Source: JADLCX01 sp964630785 (GTDB lineage Bacteria > Planctomycetota > Phycisphaerae > Phycisphaerales > UBA1924). Taken from it: a DNA stretch of 64,000 nucleotides. A model generated the notes under the pieces. That model was not told the origin of the DNA. It worked only from the letters and a program-made list of their open reading frames with translations, and made no database searches. This document shows, piece after piece, positions 1 through 10,316 of this stretch (within the stretch, counting starts at the first letter, position 1; each line of letters begins with the position of its first letter). The position numbers and the translations under genes are program-made. The stretch covers positions 1 through 64,000 of the forward strand of contig CAZVZG010000008.1 of the NCBI GenBank assembly GCA_964630785.1. Reading direction: 5' to 3'.

Positions 1-42
1 CCACCCCCCCCCGACTTCCCCGACCGGAGGCCCGTTGGACCG

Positions 43-1086
43 ATGTCGGCGCTTCAACCCATCCTCTCAACGCTGGTTGCCGGAGCGACGCTCGACGAGG
101 CCCGCGCGGAGGAGGCGTTCGAGATCGTCCTGAGCGGGCGCGCCGACGATGGCCAGATCGGGGCCCTCCTGACCGCGCTGGCGGCACGAACGCCCACGGT
201 CGATGAACTCGTCGGCGCCGCCCGCGTGCTTCGCAGACACGCCGTGAGCGTGCGACGGCCGGACAGCGGACGTTTCTCGGGCGCAACCCTGCTGGACACC
301 TGCGGCACAGGCGGGGCGCCCAAGCTGTTCAACATCTCGACCATCGGGGCGATCATCATCGCGGCCGCGGGCGGCGGGCGCGTCATGGTCTGCAAGCACG
401 GGAACTTCAGCCGCACAGGCCGGGGTTCGGCCGAACTGCTCCGCGAGTTGGGCGTGAAGATCGACGCCCCGCCGGGGGCGCAGGCTTGGTCGCTGCGGGA
501 GATCGGCCTGTGTTTCAGCCTCGCCCCGGCCCACCACCCCTCGGCCCGTCAGGCGGCGGCCGTGCGCCGATCGCTCGGGTTCCCGACCATCTTCAACTTG
601 CTCGGCCCGCTGGCCAATCCCGGCGGAGCAGAGCGGCAGGTCATGGGCACGTGGTCGCACGACCACGCCCGGCTGCTGGCCAACGCGCTTGCGAGGTTGG
701 GCACGCGACGGTCGCTGGTGTTCTCAAGCCGCGACGGCTTGGACGAGCTGACGACGACCGCGACCAACATTGCGCACGAGGTGGGGCCCGGCGGGATCAC
801 GCCCGTCAAGATCGATGCACCGACGTTGGCGCTTCCTGGCGCGACCATCGACGACCTGCGTGTCGCTTCGCTCGAAGAGGCCGTGCGCACCGCCCGTGCG
901 GTGCTCGATGGCCGATCCGGGCCCTGTCGCGACGTGTGCCTGCTCAACGCCGCGGCCGGTCTTTGGATCGCGGACGTTGCCGGTTCGCTTAGCGAGGGGG
1001 TCTTGCTCGCGGCCGCGGCCGTCGATTCGGGCGATGCACGGGCGACGCTTTCGCGGATGGCCGAGTTGAGCCACAATCCCGGCTGA
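43..1086 (+). CDS. trpD: Anthranilate phosphoribosyltransferase
   Basis: Transfers the phosphoribosyl group of PRPP to anthranilate, a cytoplasmic step of tryptophan synthesis. The 347-residue length fits the family. The glycine-rich PRPP loop DTCGTGG (residues 85-91) is followed by FNIST (96-100), then KHG (118-120), and later by the conserved TIFNLLGPLANP block. Two positions are unusual. AP replaces the usual DG after the GTGG loop, and the segment after KHGN reads FSRTGRGSAE, where the family normally has R-S/A-V-S-S-x-x-G-S-A-D. The ATG has GGAGG at 26-30, 12 nt upstream. No other trp gene is visible; it converges on the kinase gene with a 9-bp gap. A related glycosyltransferase-family-3 enzyme is the main alternative. 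Confidence 0.87.
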   Translation: MSALQPILSTLVAGATLDEARAEEAFEIVLSGRADDGQIGALLTALAARTPTVDELVGAARVLRRHAVSVRRPDSGRFSGATLLDTCGTGGAPKLFNISTIGAIIIAAAGGGRVMVCKHGNFSRTGRGSAELLRELGVKIDAPPGAQAWSLREIGLCFSLAPAHHPSARQAAAVRRSLGFPTIFNLLGPLANPGGAERQVMGTWSHDHARLLANALARLGTRRSLVFSSRDGLDELTTTATNIAHEVGPGGITPVKIDAPTLALPGATIDDLRVASLEEAVRTARAVLDGRSGPCRDVCLLNAAAGLWIADVAGSLSEGVLLAAAAVDSGDARATLSRMAELSHNPG

Positions 1087-1095
1087 GGAACGGTC

Positions 1096-3450
1096 TCAGC
1101 GCGCGGCCTCGACCTTTGTGAACGCGCTGGTGACCCGGTCCATCACGTCGGTGGAGAGACCGCGCCGGCCGACGACCCACGCGGCCGGCTGGGCGTCTTC
1201 AGCACGCCCGATCCACACCACGGCGAGGTATTGGCCGTTTCGGGCGAGCCAGTCCTGGATCGCTTCGCGTGCCTCCGGCGCAGCGAAGGGCGTCACGCCG
1301 AGGTCGGAGCGGAGCTCGGCCATCGACTCAACCTGGTCCTGGGCGCCGGCTTTGCCGCCGTCGCCGGCGTTTCCGCCGAGGCCGAACCCGGCGTTTCTCA
1401 ACGCCGCGACCTGAGCGTCGATCTCATCACGGACCTTGGCCTCAAAGCTCACGGGGTCGCGAAGGACCATCACCTCGCCGCGGTCGGCGGCCCGATCGAC
1501 ACGGATGGCCGGATCGATGCTCACGGGCAGACCGAGGGTGTCCTCGCTCGCTTCGGGCGCCTCAGGTGCTTCGGGCGCCTCGGGCGCTTCGGGGCGCGTC
1601 GAGATGTTGATGCCACGCGGCCCGACACGCACGATGCGAGAGAGTCCGTCACCGAGGTTCTGAGTCAGCACGACGGGGCGTCCGGTCGAACCTCTCACAG
1701 TCAGGAACGCCGCTACCCCGACCAGGACCAGGAACGCCAGCACAGCCAGGCCGACGCCGGCGTTGATGGGCTTGAACTTCTCCGGCGTATAGCCGCGCAT
1801 ACGCCGATGGACCCGCTCCTGGGCGGCGCGGGCGCGTTCGCGGGCCCGGGCAAGCTGGTCGGCCGCGGTCGCGCCGGGAACGCGGGGGGCTCGCGGGAGG
1901 TGCGTGGCGCGCGACGCGGGTGAGGCCCTGAACGCGGAGGGCTCGCCCTGCTCGGGGCTGACGATGTACCGCCCCGTCCACCAACTCGTGACTTTCAGCC
2001 GCGGCGCGGAACGATTGCCGAGCGCGGCCGCGCCGGCGGGGATGGGCGGGGGGAGCGCGGCCCCGACACCCGGTGCCGGCGTGCCGGATGCCGCCGGCGC
2101 GAACTGACCGCCCGCGGCCTCCCACTCGTGTCGCGGCGCGGACGGTGCTTCCGTCCCATCGCCCTCGCGGAAACTGGGCAGCATCGCGGGCTTGAGCGCG
2201 AAGGGATCGGGCGCGGCCAATACGGCCTCAAGGTCGTCGAGCATCACGCTGGCGGAGGGGTAGCGCTTGTCGTAGTCGGTCATGGCGCGACGCACGATCC
2301 AGCGCAGAGCCTCCGGGCAGCGCCGGGTGATCTGGCTCAGGCCGCCGTGCGCGGGGAAAGAGTTCTCGATTACCGAGTACAGCACCGCGCCCGCTGCGTA
2401 GATGTCGAACTTCGCGCCGTCGACCTCGTGGACCTTCACGCCGCGCAAGGCGAGGCGCACCATTTCCGGATCGCGGAAGTACTCCGTGCCGTGGGTGGTG
2501 AGCGTCATGCTGGAGCGCAGAGGCGTGATGAGGCCGAAGTCCACGAGGTGGGCCTGGCCGCCGGCGACGATGATGTTGTCGGGCTTGACGTCCTTGTGCC
2601 ACAGCCCGCCGTCGTGGTAGTGACAGAGCGTGCGGACCAGATCAGCGGCGTAGTCGATCGCTTCGTGGAGTTGGAGCGACCCAAGGCCGTCGCCGCCGCT
2701 CTGGGCGTGCAGGCGCTGCGTGACCAGCCCGAGCGACTCGCCGGGCACGTACTTCATCACGTAGAAGAACCGCTCGTCGGTGAGTTCGTGCTCGAGGATC
2801 AGCCCCATCCGCTTGGCGGCGGGCAGCGCGCGGTTCTCGCGAACAATCTGCGGCAGGCTGCTGCCGTCGCGCAGAGAGAAGCACTTGATGACCACCTGCC
2901 CGACGCCCGGCACTCCCATGCGGTCGAACGCCGCGAGCTTTTCGGGCGTTGGTTCGGCGATGTAGAGCTTGCCGCCCGACCCACCGCCCGGCAGCGAGCC
3001 GACGATCGTGTAGCCGTCGAACTGCCCGGCCCGACGGGGCGGCCTGTCGGCGCCGGGTGCGCCCGCCACGATCTGCGGCACCCGTTTCTCAAGGCCCTCG
3101 GTCAGCGCGGTGAGGCACAGCAGCCTCGCCGGGTGGCCGATCACGATGCGGTACAGGCTCCAGCCGATCGCACGCACTTCGTGTTCGATCGCACGACCGA
3201 AGTGCCCCGCGCTCGACCATCGCCCGATGAATACGTTGAAAACCGTCAACGGAACGAGCACAACCGCAGTCAACAACCCCCCCACCACTCGCAGCAGGTC
3301 ACCCAGCTCTCCGAAGACGAACCGGAACACCTGCGTCACCAGCCACGCCAGGCCCTTGCACGCCGGCACGAGCAGATAGACCAGCAGCGCGATGCCCAGT
3401 GGGATGCCCAGGAGGACGACCAAGATCAGTGCAAGCGGTGTTGCGGTCAT
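1096..3450 (-). CDS. Membrane-anchored Ser/Thr protein kinase
   Basis: 784-residue Hanks-type kinase. Hydrophobic segments at about 5-30 and 50-75 anchor the N-terminus. The kinase domain spans about 145-410, with a glycine-rich loop (151-160), the VAIK-type lysine in VVIKCF (K189), the catalytic loop HKDVKPDN (285-292) and DFG (304-306). The HRD arginine is replaced by lysine, and the APE motif appears as RDPEM, so this is a non-RD kinase with an altered activation segment. A proline/alanine-rich linker follows, then a transmembrane segment near 565-585, a run of EAP repeats (about 622-637) and an unrecognised C-terminal domain. It lies 57 bp downstream of an ECF sigma gene on the same strand and is probably co-transcribed. 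Planctomycete ECF factors linked to STKs are known; the signal sensed here is not. Confidence 0.9.
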   Translation of the reverse strand: MTATPLALILVVLLGIPLGIALLVYLLVPACKGLAWLVTQVFRFVFGELGDLLRVVGGLLTAVVLVPLTVFNVFIGRWSSAGHFGRAIEHEVRAIGWSLYRIVIGHPARLLCLTALTEGLEKRVPQIVAGAPGADRPPRRAGQFDGYTIVGSLPGGGSGGKLYIAEPTPEKLAAFDRMGVPGVGQVVIKCFSLRDGSSLPQIVRENRALPAAKRMGLILEHELTDERFFYVMKYVPGESLGLVTQRLHAQSGGDGLGSLQLHEAIDYAADLVRTLCHYHDGGLWHKDVKPDNIIVAGGQAHLVDFGLITPLRSSMTLTTHGTEYFRDPEMVRLALRGVKVHEVDGAKFDIYAAGAVLYSVIENSFPAHGGLSQITRRCPEALRWIVRRAMTDYDKRYPSASVMLDDLEAVLAAPDPFALKPAMLPSFREGDGTEAPSAPRHEWEAAGGQFAPAASGTPAPGVGAALPPPIPAGAAALGNRSAPRLKVTSWWTGRYIVSPEQGEPSAFRASPASRATHLPRAPRVPGATAADQLARARERARAAQERVHRRMRGYTPEKFKPINAGVGLAVLAFLVLVGVAAFLTVRGSTGRPVVLTQNLGDGLSRIVRVGPRGINISTRPEAPEAPEAPEAPEASEDTLGLPVSIDPAIRVDRAADRGEVMVLRDPVSFEAKVRDEIDAQVAALRNAGFGLGGNAGDGGKAGAQDQVESMAELRSDLGVTPFAAPEAREAIQDWLARNGQYLAVVWIGRAEDAQPAAWVVGRRGLSTDVMDRVTSAFTKVEAAR

Positions 3451-3507
3451 GCGCCCAGTCCTCTCGCCGGCGGCATCGTCGCCCGTGCGTCCGTGCCGCG
3501 GCCTCCC

Positions 3508-4311
3508 TCACCGTCCCCGATCCCCCGGCCTGTCGCCCTTGATCCCCGCGGCGGCGAGCACGGACGAGCGGAGCGTCTCGTCGTCCCGCCGCAGCGCGAT
3601 CTGGCGCTGGTAGATCTCGCCGATCGCCTCGTCGAAGAGGGCGTCGTCCGCTTTGGTGGGATTCAGTTGCAGGCCGTTTCGCTCGGCCTCGCACCGCTCA
3701 TCGTCTGTAAAGGAGTACGTCGCGATTACCTCGTTGAGCCGGGAACGCAGGCCGTCGCGGACCTTGGCCAGGCGGCGGCTGACCGTGGGCTCGGATATGC
3801 CCAGCGCCTCGGCAACGTCCTTGCCGCTCTGACCGTCGAGCACGCGCATTCGATAAATCGAGAAGTCCGTGAAATCGGAAGCCTTCTCCACCAGCCGGAT
3901 CGCGGCCTCGACCTTGGCCCGGAACATCGCGGCCTCGTAGTCAGCGTCCGCAGAGGCGGCGGGCGAGGCGATCATCCACGACTCGTCCAGAGCGGCTGCA
4001 CGCTTGTGGCCGCCCCGCTTCTGGGCTCCGCGTCGGTCCAGCTCGTCGCCCAGGACGTGCTTGGCGATGGCGAGCAGCCAAGTGCTGAACCTCGCCCCGC
4101 GGCCCGGGTCGTAACGGTCGATGGAGTCGGAAAGGGCCGCGAGCGTCTCCTGCGAGAGGTCGCGTACGGTCTCTACGCCGATGCGCCCGCGTCCCCACTT
4201 GGTCAACTGGGCGCGGAGCACGGGCCCGAACGTCTCCCAAAGGTCGTACCACGCCGCCTGGTCCTGGGCGCGGAGACGGGCGATGAAACTGGTGGTGAGT
4301 TGATTGAGCAT
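3508..4311 (-). CDS. ECF-type RNA polymerase sigma factor, STK-associated
   Basis: 267 residues. The region-2-like part reads VRDLSQETLAALSDSIDRY, followed by FSTWLLAIAKHVLGDELDR. The region-4 helix-turn-helix is GKDVAEALGISEPTVSRRLAKVRDGLRSRL. A C-terminal extension of about 60 residues after region 4 is unusual for an ECF factor and could be where the neighbouring kinase or another partner regulates it (inference). It is the first gene of a two-gene minus-strand unit with the STK gene 57 bp downstream. No Shine-Dalgarno or TANNNT was recognised before the ATG at 4311, so the start is the least certain part. Confidence 0.85.
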   Translation of the reverse strand: MLNQLTTSFIARLRAQDQAAWYDLWETFGPVLRAQLTKWGRGRIGVETVRDLSQETLAALSDSIDRYDPGRGARFSTWLLAIAKHVLGDELDRRGAQKRGGHKRAAALDESWMIASPAASADADYEAAMFRAKVEAAIRLVEKASDFTDFSIYRMRVLDGQSGKDVAEALGISEPTVSRRLAKVRDGLRSRLNEVIATYSFTDDERCEAERNGLQLNPTKADDALFDEAIGEIYQRQIALRRDDETLRSSVLAAAGIKGDRPGDRGR

Positions 4312-4767
4312 CCGACCGCCTTGCCACCCGTGCCCCGCACACCCATCCTCCCCGTTCCCAGATCACCCCATCCCCGAGGGATCGAAAGAGCCTGATGGCG
4401 ATTCCAGCCGCGAGGCCGTGTCCCCGACATTCGACACACCCGCGGCCGTGGCCGGTGCTCGCCCGAACAACGCAAGGGCGGTGCCCGAGCGAGGCCGCTT
4501 TCGGACGCCCCGGGCGGTATCGCCGCTGCCCCTGATTGTTCCGCTCCCGCGGGGCGGGGTTTCGACTGCCAGGTGTGCAGGGTCCCGCCCCCGGTTTCGG
4601 GCCGATAACCCGGCCCGGCCAAACAGCGCGAAATCCGCCCATTCGCCCTCCCAACCAGCCTCTGTTGCTGAGCCGCGCCCGGCACCGCCGGGGGGGACCG
4701 GGGGGTCAAGGCGGCCAGCGGGCACACGCCCGGCCACTCGCTCGGGCCAGTTCAGGAGGAATCGGCC
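4312..4767. other. Intergenic region between divergent genes
   Basis: 456 bp without a convincing gene. It must hold the promoters of the sigma/STK operon (leftward) and of the coiled-coil protein gene (rightward). GC-rich with scattered short inverted repeats; no canonical promoter, repeat-family member or RNA gene was recognised. Confidence 0.6.
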
Positions 4768-5757
4768 ATGGTTCCCTGCAGCAAGTTCATTCTTCGTGGT
4801 GCGGTCGTCGGGGCGATCGGGCTTGGCGCCGCGGCGGTCATCGCCGGTCCGAGCAGGATCGGCAGCCTGTTCACCCAGGCCCGCTCGGTCATCAACGACA
4901 AGATCGACGCCAACATCACCGACCCGGTGGCCCTGCGGGCCCAGATGCACGACCTGGCGGCGCAGTATCCCAAGCGGATCGGCGAAGTCCGCGGCGACCT
5001 GGCCCAACTCAAGGAGCAGCAGGCCCAGCTCACCCGCGACCTGGCGGTCTCGACGCGGGTCGTGTCGATGGCCGACACCGACCTCGACAAACTCTCGGCC
5101 GCACTGGGCCACGCCGAAGCGGCGCAGGTCCAAAACGCCTCGTTTGGCGGCGGGCAGGGCGACAACGTCGAACACCGGGTGGTGATCGTGTTCAAGAACG
5201 AGCGGCTGGAACCGGCGCAAGCGCAGACCAAGTCCAACCAGATCGCCGCCACGCGCAACGCGTACGCCCAGCGGGCGGCGGACATCCAGCGCGACCTAGG
5301 CTACCTGACTCAGCAGGAGAGGCAGCTTACGCAACTGCTGTCGAAGCTCGAGGCCGAGCAGACAACCTTCCAGACGCAGATGTTCGACCTGGACCGGCAG
5401 ATCGACGCCATCGGGCGCAACGACCGGATGATCGGCATCCTCAAGGACCGCCAGGACACGCTCAACGAGCAGTCCCGCTACCGCGCGGCCAGCCTCGACC
5501 AGATCACCAGCAAGCTGGCCGACATCCGGGCCCGCCAGGAGGCCACGCTCGACTCGCTGGCCCGGGCCGCGGAGCACTTCAGCTATGAGGACGCCGCTAA
5601 GGCGGACCTGGACCGCGAGTCGGCCTTCGACCAGACCGGCCCCAAGGCCCTGCCGGCGGGCAAGTCCAAGACCGAGCCGACGGTCATCGAAATCAATCCG
5701 GACAAGCTGCCGGCGACGGCGGTGGGCAAGGATGGGCCGGTGGCCGCGAGCAGGTGA
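4768..5757 (+). CDS. Membrane-anchored coiled-coil protein of unknown function
   Basis: 329 residues. The N-terminal 30 or so residues form one hydrophobic membrane or signal-anchor segment. Almost all the rest is charged, heptad-rich alpha helix, for example around residues 60-110 and 150-270, so an elongated coiled coil outside the membrane is expected. A short disordered tail rich in K, P and T ends the protein. The ATG is preceded by AGGAGG with good spacing. Downstream is a strong hairpin terminator (5788-5820), so it is monocistronic on the 3' side. No enzymatic motif was seen. It superficially resembles PspA-like helical proteins but has a TM anchor and no recognisable family signature. 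Confidence 0.8.
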   Translation: MVPCSKFILRGAVVGAIGLGAAAVIAGPSRIGSLFTQARSVINDKIDANITDPVALRAQMHDLAAQYPKRIGEVRGDLAQLKEQQAQLTRDLAVSTRVVSMADTDLDKLSAALGHAEAAQVQNASFGGGQGDNVEHRVVIVFKNERLEPAQAQTKSNQIAATRNAYAQRAADIQRDLGYLTQQERQLTQLLSKLEAEQTTFQTQMFDLDRQIDAIGRNDRMIGILKDRQDTLNEQSRYRAASLDQITSKLADIRARQEATLDSLARAAEHFSYEDAAKADLDRESAFDQTGPKALPAGKSKTEPTVIEINPDKLPATAVGKDGPVAASR

Positions 5758-5787
5758 TCGGCGAGACCGACAGCAAGTCTCTCAAAG

Positions 5788-5820
5788 CACGCGTTCCCGG
5801 AATCCCGGGAACGCGTGTTT
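5788..5820 (+). terminator. Rho-independent terminator
   Basis: Perfect 13-bp stem CACGCGTTCCCGG / CCGGGAACGCGTG (5788-5800 and 5805-5817) with a 4-nt loop, followed by TTTCATT. It lies 30 bp after the stop of the coiled-coil protein gene. Confidence 0.85.
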
Positions 5821-5825
5821 CATTC

Positions 5826-5932
5826 GTGGCATCGGCTTCCAGCCGATTTGGGTCCGAAGGGCCAAGCGAGAGGCGCACAGTGCACGAAATGCTCGGGCCT
5901 GCGGCCCGACATCGGCTGGAAGCCGAGGCCAC
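5826..5932. repeat. 107-bp interspersed inverted-repeat element, copy 1
   Basis: Outer arms GTGGCATCGGCTTCCAGCCG (from 5826) and its near reverse complement ending at 5932. Each arm is itself a small hairpin, because ATCGGCT pairs with AGCCGAT. The middle contains a second, less perfect inverted pair. Same length as the copy at 10611-10717. It lies in the gap before mreB and codes for nothing convincing. Confidence 0.85.
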
Positions 5933-6074
5933 GGGCGGAGTGGCCAATCCTTACCGGACCCGATAATCTCTGGGGCCATCGGGAGCCGATAAAGGGCCCG
6001 TGGGCATCGGCCGGGCCGGTGTTCAGGATACGGACGGGGTCCGGGGTCGGCTTGCTCGCGAGGGTCACACGCAC

Positions 6075-7121
6075 GTGCTCAACATGTTCAGAGGCATGCT
6101 CCGGGTCGACATGGGGATCGACCTCGGCACCTGCAACACCCTGGTGGCCGTGCGCGGACAGGGCATCGTCCTCAACGAACCCAGCGTGGTCGCCGTGTGG
6201 AAGGGCACCAACAAGGTGCTCAAAAACGGCGAGGCCGTCGGCTGGATGGCCAAGGAGATGCTCGGCAAGACGCCCGGCACGATCACCGCGATCCGACCGC
6301 TCAAGGACGGCGTCATCTCGGACTTCGACATCACCGAGGCGATGCTCAAGTACTTCATCCGCAAGGTCAACGGCACGAACCGGTTGTTCCGCCCGCGGGT
6401 GGTCATCGGCGTGCCCAGCGGCATCACGGCCGTCGAGAAGCGGGCGGTGTTCGAGTCGGCTGCGCGGGCGGGGGCGTACCACACCTACCTGATCGAGGAG
6501 CCCGTCGCGGCGGCCATCGGCGCCGGGCTGCCCTTCGCCGAACCGACGGCCTCGTGCATCGTGGATATCGGCGGCGGGACCACGGAGGTCGCGATCCTCT
6601 CCCTGGGCGACATGGCCGTGTGCGAGTCGCTGCGCGTCGCGGGCGACGACATGGACGAGGCCATCATCGACCACATGAAGAAGACCTACAACCTGATGAT
6701 CGGCGAGCAGACCGCCGAGCGGATCAAGATCGACATCGGCTCGGCGTCACCGATGGGCGAGGAAAAGACCATGGAGGTCCGCGGGCGCGACATGATCAGC
6801 GGTCTGCCCCGAAAGACGGTCATCACCAGCGAGGAGATCCGCGAGGCCCTGCTCGAGCCCGTGCAGGGGATCGTGGAGTGCGTCACGCGCACGCTCGAAC
6901 GGGCCGAGCCCGAACTGGCCGCCGACCTGGTGGACAACGGGATCACGCTCGCCGGCGGCGGGGCGCTCCTGCGCGGCCTGCCCCAGATCGTGCAGAACTC
7001 CACCGGCCTGGACGTCACGATCGCCGAAGACCCGCTCACCTGCGTTGCCCGCGGCACGGCCATCTACCTCGAACACATCGAGGAGTGGAAGAACTTCCTC
7101 GAGAACGACCTTGAGGAATAG
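6075..7121 (+). CDS. mreB: Rod shape-determining actin homologue MreB
   Basis: Bacterial actin that polymerises under the inner membrane and guides lateral wall synthesis with MreC and MreD. About 348 residues. The N-terminal phosphate-1 motif MGIDLGTCNTLV, the VVIGVPSGIT block, the phosphate-2 motif VDIGGGTTEVAI and the adenosine motif LAGGGALLRGL are all present. The frame opens at 6000, but MreB homology begins near 6084. GTG at 6075, with GAGGG about 11 nt upstream, is favoured over ATG at 6084. mreC and mreD follow in the same direction. Confidence 0.95.
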   Translation: MLNMFRGMLRVDMGIDLGTCNTLVAVRGQGIVLNEPSVVAVWKGTNKVLKNGEAVGWMAKEMLGKTPGTITAIRPLKDGVISDFDITEAMLKYFIRKVNGTNRLFRPRVVIGVPSGITAVEKRAVFESAARAGAYHTYLIEEPVAAAIGAGLPFAEPTASCIVDIGGGTTEVAILSLGDMAVCESLRVAGDDMDEAIIDHMKKTYNLMIGEQTAERIKIDIGSASPMGEEKTMEVRGRDMISGLPRKTVITSEEIREALLEPVQGIVECVTRTLERAEPELAADLVDNGITLAGGGALLRGLPQIVQNSTGLDVTIAEDPLTCVARGTAIYLEHIEEWKNFLENDLEE

Positions 7122-7246
7122 CGATCCTTGATCGCCCCTCGCGTGTTCCACGACTGACGATCCGGGGTGACGGGGCCGAAACAGAGGACCCATCAGAGGC
7201 CGTATCCCACGCTCCGCGTGCCCTCCGTGGCGAACTTCCGTCAACG

Positions 7247-8179
7247 ATGCGCAGCCCCAGCGGAAACCTGATCGGCGGTCAACTCCGGCTCGCTCTGGCG
7301 GCCGGGCTGCTGGTCATCACCTCGCTCCTGCCCGCCCGCGCCCTCAAGTGGGCGTCATGGGTCGCCGACCCGGTCCAGTCGATCATCGCGCCGTGGGAGC
7401 ACGCGCTCGGTTGGGCCGCGGCGTGGGCCCGCAACCGCGCCGAACCGTCCCGGCTCTCCGCCGAAGACCAGGCCGCGATGGACGAGATCCTTCGGGAGCG
7501 CGACGCCGCCGAGTTTGCGCTCGTGCAGGCCCGCGCCCAGATCGACGAACTGCGCAAGCGCATCGCCGAGGTCGCCCGGGGCATGGAGCTCAACAATCTC
7601 CCGGTGATCCCGGTCGCCGCTCCGGTGATCGGCGGCGCGGCCGACCTCTCAACGCGGGCCCTGACCGTCAAGGCCGGACGGAGTCGCGGCGTGGAGGTCA
7701 ATAACGTCGCGGTGGTCGGCGGCGTGCAGATCGTGGGCAAGGTCACCCGCGTGCGTGAGCGTGACTGCATCGTGCTCCCGATCACCGATCGGGCCGCGGG
7801 CGTGATCGAAGGGCGCGTCATGATCAACGACACCACGCCCGGGTCGATGTGCCAGCTCCAACCCGACGGCAAGGGTGCGCTGGAGGGCAAGGTGGCCGAC
7901 TCGCCCCAGTCGCTCGACGCGAACGGGCGTGTGCTGCCGATCAACCCCGGCACACTCGTGCGCCTCTACGACACTTCGTGGGCGCTGAGCGGGCGTGGAC
8001 TCATCATCGGAAAGGTGGTGGCGAGCGAGCCGTTGGCCGATTCGCCGCAGCGCTCGTTCATCACTGTGGTGCCGGTCGAGCCGATCGAACGCGTGAGCGA
8101 GGTCACCATCCGCACCTCGGCGCCGGAGCCCGACACGGCGGAGAAGGGGGAGGGGGGGAAGGGAGGGGGCACGCCATGA
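7247..8179 (+). CDS. mreC: Cell shape-determining protein MreC
   Basis: Periplasmic scaffold of the elongation machinery. 310 residues: N-terminal membrane segment (about 10-30), a coiled coil (about 70-110, with DEILRERDAAEFALVQARAQ) and then the beta-barrel domain with VKAGRSRGVEVNNVAVVGG and VTRVRERDCIVLPITD. The C-terminal tail is glycine/lysine-rich and low-complexity. It lies 125 bp after mreB and overlaps mreD by the ATGA tetranucleotide at 8176-8179, indicating translational coupling. Confidence 0.92.
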   Translation: MRSPSGNLIGGQLRLALAAGLLVITSLLPARALKWASWVADPVQSIIAPWEHALGWAAAWARNRAEPSRLSAEDQAAMDEILRERDAAEFALVQARAQIDELRKRIAEVARGMELNNLPVIPVAAPVIGGAADLSTRALTVKAGRSRGVEVNNVAVVGGVQIVGKVTRVRERDCIVLPITDRAAGVIEGRVMINDTTPGSMCQLQPDGKGALEGKVADSPQSLDANGRVLPINPGTLVRLYDTSWALSGRGLIIGKVVASEPLADSPQRSFITVVPVEPIERVSEVTIRTSAPEPDTAEKGEGGKGGGTP

Positions 8180-8730
8180 GGTGGGCGGTCGTCGCCGTGT
8201 TTGCGTATGTTCTGCTGGGCATTGAGCTGGTGTTGCCCGGGCTGCTGCGTCTGGGCCCGACGATCGTCGCGCCGTCGTTCGTCGTGCCGTTCGTGGTGTT
8301 CATCGCGATGTTCGCGCCGCCAACGCGGGCGTACGGATTCGCGCTGGTCATGGGGTTGTGCCTGGACCTGCTCACGCCGTGGGAAGGTCGGACGGTTGTT
8401 CCCGGCCCGCACGCCCTGGGCCTGCTCATCGCGGCGTTCATGGTCGTCACCATCCGCAGTTCGCTCAACCGCAACACGCTCTCGCTGATCGTGTTTTCCA
8501 TCCTGGCCGCGGCGTTGTCGAACCTGGTGCTCGTGGGCATCATGACCATCCGGGCCCGCTACACCGTGCCGACCGTCTGGAACGGCGGCGAACAGCTCCT
8601 CCAACGCCTGCTGGCGTCGCTCTACACCGGCGGTTCCGCGGCCGTGCTGGGGCTGGTGCTTTTCCCGTGTCAGGGACTGTTCAGGTTTTCGGAGCCGTAC
8701 GCGAAGCGAATGCGGACGATGATGAGGTGA
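8176..8730 (+). CDS. mreD: Rod shape-determining protein MreD
   Basis: 184 residues, almost entirely hydrophobic with five or so membrane helices, as in MreD. It starts at ATG 8176, overlapping the mreC stop by 4 bp. The assignment rests on position after mreC, size and topology, plus the family-like GLCLDLLTPWEGRTVVPGPHA stretch between helices. It completes mreBCD; the usual next genes (pbp2, rodA) do not follow, and a nucleotidyltransferase-like gene does instead. Confidence 0.85.
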   Translation: MRWAVVAVFAYVLLGIELVLPGLLRLGPTIVAPSFVVPFVVFIAMFAPPTRAYGFALVMGLCLDLLTPWEGRTVVPGPHALGLLIAAFMVVTIRSSLNRNTLSLIVFSILAAALSNLVLVGIMTIRARYTVPTVWNGGEQLLQRLLASLYTGGSAAVLGLVLFPCQGLFRFSEPYAKRMRTMMR

Positions 8731-8826
8731 TGGCGTGATGCGGTGAGCCTCGGGTCGCAAGTTCACTGTCTCACCCTCTCACTTCATCACCCTCTCATCG
8801 CACACCCGCCGATCGCCGCGCCCCAG

Positions 8827-8832
8827 TACACT
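8827..8832 (+). promoter_or_regulatory. Candidate -10 element (TACACT)
   Basis: TANNNT hexamer 21 nt upstream of ATG 8854; predicts a leader of about 14 nt that has no Shine-Dalgarno. Confidence 0.35.
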
Positions 8833-8853
8833 CCCCCACTCCCCCCCTCCCCC

Positions 8854-10271
<1,418 letters not shown>

Positions 10272-10275
10272 GTTC

Positions 10276-10298
10276 GTGGCATCGGCTTCCAGCCGATT
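10276..10298. repeat. Solo arm of the 107-bp repeat family
   Basis: A single left arm, GTGGCATCGGCTTCCAGCCG plus ATT, without its partner. It sits between the GlmU-like gene and the next promoter. Confidence 0.75.
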
Positions 10299-10304
10299 CC
10301 ACGC

Positions 10305-10310
10305 TACGCT
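10305..10310 (+). promoter_or_regulatory. TANNNT -10 of a leaderless gene (TACGCT)
   Basis: Ends 6 nt before ATG 10317; no Shine-Dalgarno. Confidence 0.5.
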
Positions 10311-10316
10311 GTGGCG

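Noticed and set aside
2128..4395. Very long open frame (755 codons) on the plus strand across the kinase and sigma genes
   Set aside because: Antisense shadow of two well-supported genes in a GC-rich genome; its protein is rich in Arg, His and Gly with no domain and no ribosome binding site.
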